Source: Dehalococcoidia bacterium (GTDB lineage: Bacteria > Chloroflexota > Dehalococcoidia > GIF9 > AB-539-J10). From it: DNA of 41,331 nt. Below are positions 15,196 to 21,525 of this stretch, in pieces. Positions within the stretch are counted from its first letter, which is position 1; every line of letters starts with the position of its first letter. The DNA lies in assembly GCA_030621105.1 (NCBI GenBank), contig JAUXIH010000001.1:1-41331 (forward strand). Reading direction: 5' to 3'. A model generated the notes under the pieces. That model had not been told where the DNA came from. It worked only from the letters and a program-made list of their open reading frames with translations, and ran no database searches. Both the position numbers and the translations under genes were made by a program.

Positions 15196-15956
15196 CCAAG
15201 AGAATCATTCCCTGCCTTGATGTAACTCATGGGAGAGTGGTTAAGGGCACGAGCTTCACCCATCTACATGATGCAGGTGACCCTGTGGATCTGGCCGCAT
15301 TCTACTACGAAGAGGGCGCCGACGAGCTCGTCTTTCTGGATATTGGAGCCACTCCTGAAGGCCGTGACATTATGGTTGATGTGGTTGAGCGCGTCTCGGA
15401 ACAGGTCTTCATTCCTCTCACCGTCGGTGGGGGGCTGCGCAGCACCCGTGACATGCGTCGCATGTTGGAGGCAGGAGCCGATAAGATAACCGTCAACACT
15501 GCAGCAGTGCAGAACCCGAAGCTTATCAGCGAAGGAGCGCAAAGGTTTGGCTCCCAGTGCATCGTCGTAGCCATTGATGCGAAGCGGGTAAGTGGTGAGG
15601 ATATGCCAAAATGGGAGGTCTTAACCCATGGGGGGAGAAAACCAACAGGTATTGATGCCGTCGAATGGGCAAAGCAAGCTGTCGCTCTTGGCGCTGGAGA
15701 ATTCATGCTTACCAGCTGGGATGCTGACGGTCAGCAGACTGGATATGACCTGGAGTTGACTCGTATCATCAGCGAGGCAGTGACTGTACCGGTAATCGCC
15801 AGCGGTGGAGCGGGGAATCTCGAGCACCTCTATCATGCGCTCGTTGCTGGTAAGGCCGATGCGGTTTTAGCTGCCAGCATCTTTCACTACAAGACTTACT
15901 CAATTCAGCAGGTAAAAGACTATCTCGCCGAAAAAGGACTTCCCATAAGAAAGTAG
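15189..15956 (+). CDS. hisF: HisF-type cyclase, copy 2, inside the glutamate synthase operon
   Basis: This is the second HisF barrel, 255 residues. It keeps Asp11 (PCLDVTHG), Asp130 (VVAIDAKR), Arg5, Glu46, Lys99 and the phosphate site ASGGAGNLEHL, so it should be a working imidazole glycerol phosphate synthase cyclase if HisH is present. Its loop after Asp130 and GRKPTGIDAVEWAK segment are closer to ordinary bacterial HisF than copy 1. The chosen ATG 15189 gives the standard MLTKRIIPCLD start; upstream codons belong to gltB1. It overlaps gltB1 by seven bases and precedes gltB2 by four, so the three are translated together. Why a HisF lies between two glutamate synthase subunits is unexplained. 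Confidence 0.92.
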   Translation: MLTKRIIPCLDVTHGRVVKGTSFTHLHDAGDPVDLAAFYYEEGADELVFLDIGATPEGRDIMVDVVERVSEQVFIPLTVGGGLRSTRDMRRMLEAGADKITVNTAAVQNPKLISEGAQRFGSQCIVVAIDAKRVSGEDMPKWEVLTHGGRKPTGIDAVEWAKQAVALGAGEFMLTSWDADGQQTGYDLELTRIISEAVTVPVIASGGAGNLEHLYHALVAGKADAVLAASIFHYKTYSIQQVKDYLAEKGLPIRK

Positions 15957-15960
15957 GGGA

Positions 15961-17472
15961 ATGAAAGTGAAGAGCTATTTACCACCAAAATTTATCGTTG
16001 AGCGCAACCCTGATCGGTGCATCCAGTGTCAGGTGTGTGTCAATCAGTGCAGCTTCGATGTCCATTACTACGATGCCGAGGATGACGAAGTAAGAAGCCA
16101 TGAGGAGAACTGTGTCGGATGTCACCGTTGCGTCGTGTTCTGTCCCACTAATGCTCTAACTATCAGGAAAAACCCGTTGGACTACAGAGAGAACTATAAC
16201 TGGCGTCCAGAGGTTATTGAAGATATTACCAAGCAGGCCGAAACTGGCGGAGTGCTTCTCACTGGAATGGGTAACGACAAGGGGTATCGCATCTACTGGG
16301 ATCATCTTGTTATCAATGCCAGTCAGGTGACCAACCCCTCTATCGACCCACTGCGTGAGCCTATGGAGCTTATAACTTACTTGGGACGAAAACCAGACAG
16401 GCTAGAACTCGATCATAACTCCCTCAGTCTGAAAACAGAACTTGCACCCCAGGTCAAGATTGAGGTCCCAGTAATGTTTTCCGCCATGTCTTACGGAGCA
16501 GTGAGCCTCAATGTACAGAAGTCTCTAGCTAGAGCAGCCACTGAAGCAGGCACTCTGTGGAACACAGGTGAGGGGGGACTGCACCACTCTCTCTATGAAT
16601 ATGCAGATAATACCATTGTGCAGGTAGCATCGGGCCGCTTTGGAGTGCATTCCAGATATCTTAATGCTGCCCGAATAATCGAGATTAAAATCGGCCAAGG
16701 AGCCAAACCAGGCATCGGGGGGCACCTTCCCGGTGAAAAAGTGAGCGCTGATGTGGCAGCGACCAGAACGATTCCCCAAGGTACAGATGCGCTGTCTCCC
16801 GCGCCGCAACATGATATCTATTCCATTGAGGACTTAGCCCAGCTCATCCATGCCCTGAAAGAGGCTACCAACTATACCAAGCCGGTAGCAGTCAAAATAG
16901 CCGCTGTTCACAATTCAGCGGCTATCGCCATCGGTATGGTGCGAGCGGGAGCAGATATCATAGTCCTTGATGGGTTCCGAGGGGCTACTGGAGCTGCACC
17001 CAAGGTCATCCGCGACAATGTCGGCATTCCAATTGAGTTAGCACTCGCTTCAGTAGACAGTCGCCTGAGACAGGAAGGTATCCGCAGCCAAGCCTCTATT
17101 GTAATCTCGGGAGGAATCAGAAGCAGTGGGGATGTAGTCAAGGCGATCGCCCTTGGTGCCGATGCCATCTATATCGGAACCGCCGCCCTCGTTGCTCTGG
17201 GTTGTACTCTCTGCCAGCAATGTCATACGGGTAAATGCGCCTGGGGCATTTGTACCACCAACCCCTTCCTAACCAAGAGAATCAACCCCGACATCGGGAC
17301 AAGGCGGCTAACCAACCTTCTGCGCAGCTGGAGCCTGGAGATCAAGGATATTCTGGGAGGTATGGGCATCAATGCTGTGGAGAGTTTGCGTGGTAATCGT
17401 CTGCACCTGAGAGGTATCGGCCTTACCAAGACCGAACTCGAAATTCTGGGAGTAAAGATGGCAGGGAACTGA
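15961..17472 (+). CDS. gltB2: Glutamate synthase FMN/Fe-S subunit (GltB2) with N-terminal ferredoxin domain
   Basis: This is the synthase core that reductively aminates 2-oxoglutarate. The N-terminus is a 2x[4Fe-4S] ferredoxin domain with cysteines at 20, 23, 26, 30 and 51, 54, 57, 61. The central barrel carries GGLHHSLYEYADNTIVQVAS-type blocks, the FMN/2-oxoglutarate motif DGFRGATGAAP, and the phosphate-binding ISGGIRSSGDVVKAIALGAD. Near residue 413 the sequence LGCTLCQQCHTGKCAWGICT holds the cluster cysteines of true GltB. At 503 residues it matches the archaeal-type GltB2. It follows hisF2 by four bases and precedes gltB3 by one base. Together with gltB1 and gltB3 it rebuilds the large subunit of the bacterial enzyme. 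Confidence 0.93.
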   Translation: MKVKSYLPPKFIVERNPDRCIQCQVCVNQCSFDVHYYDAEDDEVRSHEENCVGCHRCVVFCPTNALTIRKNPLDYRENYNWRPEVIEDITKQAETGGVLLTGMGNDKGYRIYWDHLVINASQVTNPSIDPLREPMELITYLGRKPDRLELDHNSLSLKTELAPQVKIEVPVMFSAMSYGAVSLNVQKSLARAATEAGTLWNTGEGGLHHSLYEYADNTIVQVASGRFGVHSRYLNAARIIEIKIGQGAKPGIGGHLPGEKVSADVAATRTIPQGTDALSPAPQHDIYSIEDLAQLIHALKEATNYTKPVAVKIAAVHNSAAIAIGMVRAGADIIVLDGFRGATGAAPKVIRDNVGIPIELALASVDSRLRQEGIRSQASIVISGGIRSSGDVVKAIALGADAIYIGTAALVALGCTLCQQCHTGKCAWGICTTNPFLTKRINPDIGTRRLTNLLRSWSLEIKDILGGMGINAVESLRGNRLHLRGIGLTKTELEILGVKMAGN

Positions 17473-17473
17473 A

Positions 17474-18247
17474 ATGGAAAATAAGGTTATTAAAAGAACG
17501 GCCAGCCCAATAGATAGAATAGATGCTACGGGTTTTTCTTCCCGGGAACTCAACGCCAGAATCAGAGAGCTGGCCCACAACGGGACTGAGAGAGTTGAAC
17601 TGTATAACGTCTACGGACAGAGATATATCGGTACGGACCTGGACAGGCCTATAGAGGTTAAGATATTCGGCACCCCTGGCAATGACTTGGGGATATTTAT
17701 GGACAGTCCGCGGATTACTGTCTATGGCAATGCACAGGATGGCTGTGGTAACACAATGAATGACGGTGAAATAGTTGTTCATGGTCACGCCGGAGATATC
17801 GCAGGACTATCAGCCCGCGGAGGCAAGATCTTCATCAGAGATGATGTCGGTTATAGAACAGGAATTCACATGAAGGAATACGGGGACAAAAAACCAGCGT
17901 TAGTAATAGGCGGCACCTCGCAAGACTTCCTCGGTGAATACATGGCGGGCGGAATTCTGATTCTTCTCGGTCTCAACTTGCAAAAAGAAGAGGCACACCG
18001 GACCAATTTCATCGGCACAGGCATGCATGGGGGGGTTATCTACTTAAGAGGTAGCATAAACGACTTCCAGTTAGGTAAAGAAGTAGGCACTGCTGAACCA
18101 GAAGAGAAAGACTGGCAAATTCTTCGCAAGTTCATAAGCGAATTTGCAGACCATTTTGGCTATAACGCCGAGGAGATACTGGAACATAAATTCATTAAGT
18201 TATTCCCACTCTGGCTACGACCTTACGGCAGGCTATATGCCTACTAA
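17474..18247 (+). CDS. gltB3: Glutamate synthase GXGXG-domain subunit (GltB3)
   Basis: This 257-residue protein is the stand-alone right-handed beta-helix (GXGXG) domain that forms the C-terminus of ordinary GltB. There it braces the FMN and glutaminase domains. Repeating turns are seen in ITVYGNAQDGCGNTMNDGEI, VVHGHAGDIAGLSARGGKIF and GGTSQDFLGEYMAGGILILL. It starts one base after gltB2 and is the last gene of the operon. No cysteine cluster or cofactor site is expected or seen. The same domain occurs in formylmethanofuran dehydrogenase subunit C, but the context makes glutamate synthase clear. Confidence 0.92.
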   Translation: MENKVIKRTASPIDRIDATGFSSRELNARIRELAHNGTERVELYNVYGQRYIGTDLDRPIEVKIFGTPGNDLGIFMDSPRITVYGNAQDGCGNTMNDGEIVVHGHAGDIAGLSARGGKIFIRDDVGYRTGIHMKEYGDKKPALVIGGTSQDFLGEYMAGGILILLGLNLQKEEAHRTNFIGTGMHGGVIYLRGSINDFQLGKEVGTAEPEEKDWQILRKFISEFADHFGYNAEEILEHKFIKLFPLWLRPYGRLYAY

Positions 18248-18518
18248 ATGCGGAGATAACCATTAGAAAGTTAAACGGTGTCAGCCTGAAGGGCTTGTAA
18301 TAAATAATAGAAACTAACGAGCAAATATGCGAAATACTGATGGGCCTAAACAAGGTTGGAATGATCCTTCACGGTAGTTTCAATCTGGTAGCGGCCGCTC
18401 TCGGAAGCAGGACAGATGTGTTAAATTGTGCGATTAGTGAGGTAATTAATTAACTATAAAAACTGGAGAGCTTCCAAGACCTGCGAACCACAGGCAAACG
18501 GAGCCGAACTGAGTAGTT

Positions 18519-19193
18519 TTGTTTAAAGTACTTATCATAGCAAATGAAAACGAGCAGATCAGAAAACTGCGACTAGAACTTGCTGAGAAAGATTTCATCT
18601 GCTCAATCGCTGCTAACAATGAAAAGGTGATCGAGCAGCTTGCGGATAAGGCCTTGGATCTAGTACTCATGGACATTAACGCCTTGCCAGCTGCCCAGGG
18701 AATGCGCCAATTGATCCAAAAAATCAAACGGGAAAGAAACTTACCCGTCCTCGCCCTCATTTCCAAAAATACGCTTGGTAGCCTCGACACTGTCTCAAGT
18801 ATAGATGATTTTGTGATTGAGCCGTGGAGCGCCTCCGAAGTAGCAGTAAGAGCAAAACGTGTCCTGTGGCGAATAAGCAACATAGATAGCGAGGAGTTAA
18901 TCAAATGTGGCGACTTAGTGATTGACATGGCCAGATGCGAAGTATCCCTCAGCGGCAAATTGGTAGAACTGACATTCAAGGAGTACGGATTGCTCAAGTT
19001 TCTGGCAAGTAGCAAGGGGAGAGTGCTTACCCGCGAGGCATTGCTCAGCAATGTCTGGGGCTATAACTACTACGGTGGTGATAGGACAGTAGATGTCCAC
19101 ATAAGAAGACTGAGAAGCAAGATAGAAGATGCCAATCACACCTTTATAGAAACGGTGAGAAACATAGGATACAGGTTCAGAGAAAAGGGGTAA
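18519..19193 (+). CDS. Atypical OmpR-family response regulator, GlnR-like
   Basis: The protein has a receiver-like domain (1-115) and an OmpR/PhoB winged helix (about 128-224; KEYGLLKFLASSKGRVLTRE, GGDRTVDVHIRRLRSKIE, ETVRNIGYRF). The receiver keeps Asp52 but has lost the acidic pocket (VDDE is IANE, residues 7-10), has Ser82 at the Thr position and Glu101 in place of the invariant Lys. No histidine kinase is nearby. It should thus work without phosphorylation. Actinobacterial GlnR, the main nitrogen regulator there, is likewise an orphan OmpR protein with a degenerate receiver. The adjacent amtB promoter carries a GlnR-type site, so a GlnR-like role is inferred. It starts with TTG and the ribosome binding site is poor. 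Confidence 0.8.
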   Translation: MFKVLIIANENEQIRKLRLELAEKDFICSIAANNEKVIEQLADKALDLVLMDINALPAAQGMRQLIQKIKRERNLPVLALISKNTLGSLDTVSSIDDFVIEPWSASEVAVRAKRVLWRISNIDSEELIKCGDLVIDMARCEVSLSGKLVELTFKEYGLLKFLASSKGRVLTREALLSNVWGYNYYGGDRTVDVHIRRLRSKIEDANHTFIETVRNIGYRFREKG

Positions 19194-19571
19194 TACTATA
19201 TTGAGTGGCATTGGTGGCAGCCTATAAGATGCGCTGTACTGAAGTAACATTTCCAACCTGCCTCGTCTTACAGATGGACAGGGGCTACGTGTAGGGTATA
19301 CCAGCCTGCACAACATAAATCTCCAGTGTAGACCACATCACCTTGGCATACTCTATCGAAGGAAGAGTTTCACTTCTTGATATAGGCCTTATGGAATAGG
19401 CGATGTCTGTTGACCTCGATTCGGTTGAATCCATGGTAAGTCAGAGAGGCGGGTTTCCTCCTATTAGTCACGACCAATAAATTTTGTAATACGGTTTTAA
19501 CCCAAGCGTAATACGATTGAAACATATAGCTGCTATCCTTTTCCCCAGAAAGTTCAGAAAGGAGGATAGCC
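19194..19571. other. Gene-free stretch upstream of amtB
   Basis: This 378-base stretch lies between the regulator and amtB. The last 90 bases contain the GlnR-type repeated site and the amtB promoter region with a strong AAAGGAGG ribosome binding site (19557-19564). The first 280 bases show no gene or repeat I can name. Confidence 0.6.
19486..19523 (+). promoter_or_regulatory. GlnR-box-like operator upstream of amtB
   Basis: The sequence reads GTAAT-N6-TTAAC-N6-GTAAT-N6-GAAAC. The actinobacterial GlnR consensus is gTnAc-N6-GaAAc repeated with N6 spacing, so all three spacers fit and the last half-site is perfect. The two GTAATACG units are a direct repeat 22 bases apart (GTAATACGGTT and GTAATACGATT, ten of eleven alike), that is two helical turns on one DNA face. 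It ends about 11 bases before a possible extended -10 (TGCTATCCT, 19531-19539), a position suited to an activator. Confidence 0.65.
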
Positions 19572-20969
19572 ATGGATTTGAGAAGCAAAGTGATGAGGAT
19601 AGCGTTGAGAGTGGGATTAACTCTTGGTCTCGTCTGCCTTGTGTGGCTGGCGTGGGCAGCAACGAAAGGCGTAGTTCTGGCTGCTGACCCCACCGGAATA
19701 GGAGGAACAGCAGATGCGGCAATAGACTATGTGTGGATATTAGTCTGTGCCTTCTTGGTAATGTTTATGCAGCCAGGGTTTGCCCTGGTTGGAGTTGGAT
19801 TTACCCGAACCAAGAACGCAGCCAATTTTATGACCAAAAATGTGATGGATTATGTCATCGGCTCGCTTGTCTTTTTCCTTGTAGGCTACGCCATAATGAT
19901 GGGTGGTGATTGGCATGGCCTCGTGGGCACACACGGCTGGCTTATGTTGGGCAGCTACTATGATGTGGATAAATACCTCAATATGTTTTGGATGCTGGTC
20001 TTTTGTGCCACTGCTGCCACCATTGTCGCTGGTGCTGTCGCTGAACGGTTGAAGTTTAAAGCATATCTCATCTACAGCGTCATAGTGAGCGCCATTATTT
20101 ATCCCATCTATGGCCACTGGGTCTGGGGTGGAGGCTGGCTCTCGCTACTGCCATTCGGGTTAGGAGCTATAGACTTTGCTGGTTCAGGAGTAGTCCACGC
20201 CATCGGCGGTTTCGTTGGATTGGCAGGGGCAATGGTTCTTGGTCCCAGGTTTGGCAAATATGGTAAAGATGGAAAGCCTCGAGCAATCCCTGGGCACAGC
20301 ATAGTATTAGCTACCTTGGGCGTCTTCATTCTCTGGTTTGGCTGGTTTGGCTTTAACTCAGGCAGCACTTGTGACGCCCACCATCTAAGAATTGCAGTTA
20401 TTGCCGTAAACACTAACCTAGCTGCTGCTGCCGGTGGTTTGTCAGCGTTGTTCATATCACGGTGGAAGACAGAGAAATGGGATATAGGTATGCTTCTGAA
20501 CGGCGTATTGGCAGGACTGGTTGCCATTACCGCCTCCTGCGCTTGGGTAGAAGGTTGGGCAGCAATTGTAATTGGTCTTATTGCCGGAGCGTTAATGTAC
20601 GCCAGCGTCAAATTTATTGAAGCAAGAGGTATAGATGATCCCGTGGGAGCAGTAAGTGTGCATGGCGTAAATGGATTATGGGGGCTCTTAAGTGTTGGCT
20701 TCTTTGCTGATGGGACATACGGGAATTACTCCACTGGGGCTCCATTCGCCACAGGTCTGTTCTATGGTGGCGGAGGGGGGCAGTTACTTGCCCAGTTTAT
20801 CAGTGTAGTAATGGTTGCCGCTTGGGCATTCGGTATGGGCTACCTAACTTTTAAGCTAATGGATAAGGCGTTTGGCATTCGTGTCTCACCTGAAGAGGAA
20901 CTTCAGGGCTTGGATATTCCGGAGCATGGCACTCCATCCTACCCCGACTTTATCCAGGTGCGAAGATAA
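19572..20969 (+). CDS. amtB: Ammonium transporter AmtB
   Basis: AmtB forms a trimeric channel that conducts ammonium at the inner membrane and is blocked by PII. The 465-residue protein has an N-terminal hydrophobic segment ending near AADP, probably a cleaved signal, then eleven membrane helices. The twin pore histidines lie in GSGVVHAIGG and AVSVHGVNGLWG, and the structural Asp of the recruitment region is in AIDFAGSG. The stretch GRFGKYGKDGKP-like loop (GPRFGKYGKDGKPRAIPGHS) is typical. It starts at ATG 19572 behind a strong site and is followed 20 bases on by glnK, the conserved amtB-glnK pair. The GlnR-like site upstream suggests induction under nitrogen limitation. Confidence 0.95.
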   Translation: MDLRSKVMRIALRVGLTLGLVCLVWLAWAATKGVVLAADPTGIGGTADAAIDYVWILVCAFLVMFMQPGFALVGVGFTRTKNAANFMTKNVMDYVIGSLVFFLVGYAIMMGGDWHGLVGTHGWLMLGSYYDVDKYLNMFWMLVFCATAATIVAGAVAERLKFKAYLIYSVIVSAIIYPIYGHWVWGGGWLSLLPFGLGAIDFAGSGVVHAIGGFVGLAGAMVLGPRFGKYGKDGKPRAIPGHSIVLATLGVFILWFGWFGFNSGSTCDAHHLRIAVIAVNTNLAAAAGGLSALFISRWKTEKWDIGMLLNGVLAGLVAITASCAWVEGWAAIVIGLIAGALMYASVKFIEARGIDDPVGAVSVHGVNGLWGLLSVGFFADGTYGNYSTGAPFATGLFYGGGGGQLLAQFISVVMVAAWAFGMGYLTFKLMDKAFGIRVSPEEELQGLDIPEHGTPSYPDFIQVRR

Positions 20970-20989
20970 ACTAGCGAGGAGTATGACAA

Positions 20990-21328
20990 ATGAAAAAAAT
21001 AGAAGCAATAATCAGGGTAGAGAAATTCGAGGAGGTAAAGGACGCTTTAAAGCAAGCAGGCTATCCAGGGATGACAAAGACCCCTGTTGAGGGCCACGGG
21101 AAGCAGAAGGGACTCAAACAACAGTTTCGCGGCACAACATTTGAGGTAGAGTTTCCCCCCAAGCTAAAGTTGGAAATTGTTGCTCAGGATGGCGATGTGA
21201 AAGGAATAGTGGATACTATTGTGACTCACGCCAGGACCGGAGAGGTCGGCGATGGCAAGATCTTTGTTTCCCCTGTGGACAACGTGATCAGAGTAAGAAC
21301 GGGAGAGACAGGCGGGGAAGCCCTATGA
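20990..21328 (+). CDS. glnK: PII signalling protein GlnK without the uridylylation tyrosine
   Basis: PII trimers read ATP/ADP and 2-oxoglutarate and block AmtB with their T-loop. The 112-residue protein aligns without gaps to Escherichia coli GlnB. The T-loop is GHGKQKGLKQQFRGTTFEVE, so Tyr46 and Tyr51 of E. coli are both Phe. Uridylylation at Tyr51 is therefore impossible. Nucleotide-binding GDGKIFVSPV with Lys90 and the RVRTGE end (Arg101, Arg103) are kept. Regulation should rest on effector binding alone, as in many PII proteins outside Proteobacteria. It follows amtB directly and is succeeded by a hairpin. Confidence 0.95.
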   Translation: MKKIEAIIRVEKFEEVKDALKQAGYPGMTKTPVEGHGKQKGLKQQFRGTTFEVEFPPKLKLEIVAQDGDVKGIVDTIVTHARTGEVGDGKIFVSPVDNVIRVRTGETGGEAL

Positions 21329-21350
21329 TAACTTAAGGGTCATGTTTTAA

Positions 21351-21382
21351 AGGGGGCACCGATAGTAGCCTGAGTGCCCCCT
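21351..21382 (+). terminator. Hairpin after glnK
   Basis: AGGGGGCAC (21351-21359) pairs perfectly with GTGCCCCCT (21374-21382) around a 14-base loop. No T tract follows, so it may be a weak or factor-assisted terminator, or an RNA-stability element separating amtB-glnK from glnA. Confidence 0.6.
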
Positions 21383-21423
21383 TGCTAACAAGATGAGAAT
21401 CTTCACAAAAACTCAAGGAGGAA

Positions 21424-21525
21424 ATAAGAAAACAGAATATAGTAAGCTTACTAGGAGTGGTTCTGATTTGTGTTATGATGACAGCAATTATAATTATATT
21501 AAGGAGGAGAATTAATGACTGCTAG
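21424..21525 (+). CDS. Possible 33-residue membrane peptide overlapping the glnA start
   Basis: A strong AAGGAGG (21415-21421) is not followed by ATG, GTG or TTG in a useful position. Yet the frame from an ATA codon at 21424 encodes RKQN, then an unbroken hydrophobic run VSLLGVVLICVMMTAIIIIL, then RRRINDC, and stops at 21525 inside glnA. A charged-hydrophobic-charged layout is that of a single-pass small membrane protein. ATA would be a very rare start, and the same bases also hold a palindrome and the glnA -10 box. It may therefore be a chance reading of A+T-rich promoter DNA. Confidence 0.2.
   Translation: MRKQNIVSLLGVVLICVMMTAIIIILRRRINDC
21440..21453. promoter_or_regulatory. Perfect 14-base palindrome TAGTAAGCTTACTA upstream of glnA
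   Basis: The palindrome has no mismatches and lies about 20 bases before the probable glnA -10 box, near the -35 position. It is a candidate site for NrpR or another nitrogen regulator. Its GTAA/TTAC half-sites resemble those of the repeat at the nrpR start (GGTAA-N4-TTACC) but with different spacing. Confidence 0.45.
21471..21479 (+). promoter_or_regulatory. Extended -10 element for glnA
   Basis: TGTTATGAT combines the TGn extension with TATGAT (five of six matches). No good -35 box is present at 17 bases, as expected of an extended -10 or activator-dependent promoter. The start would be near 21486, about 29 bases before glnA. Confidence 0.45.

Noticed and set aside
18340..18453. 37-codon plus-strand frame (MGLNKVGMILHGSFNL...) between gltB3 and the regulator
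   Set aside because: The product looks protein-like, but there is no ribosome binding site and it is too short to judge by eye. It could be a relic but nothing in the window matches it.
18446..21514. Archaeal NrpR operator GGAA-N6-TTCC near amtB and glnA
   Set aside because: I scanned the intergenic stretches for this exact pattern and did not find it. Only other palindromes with GTAA/TTAC arms are present.
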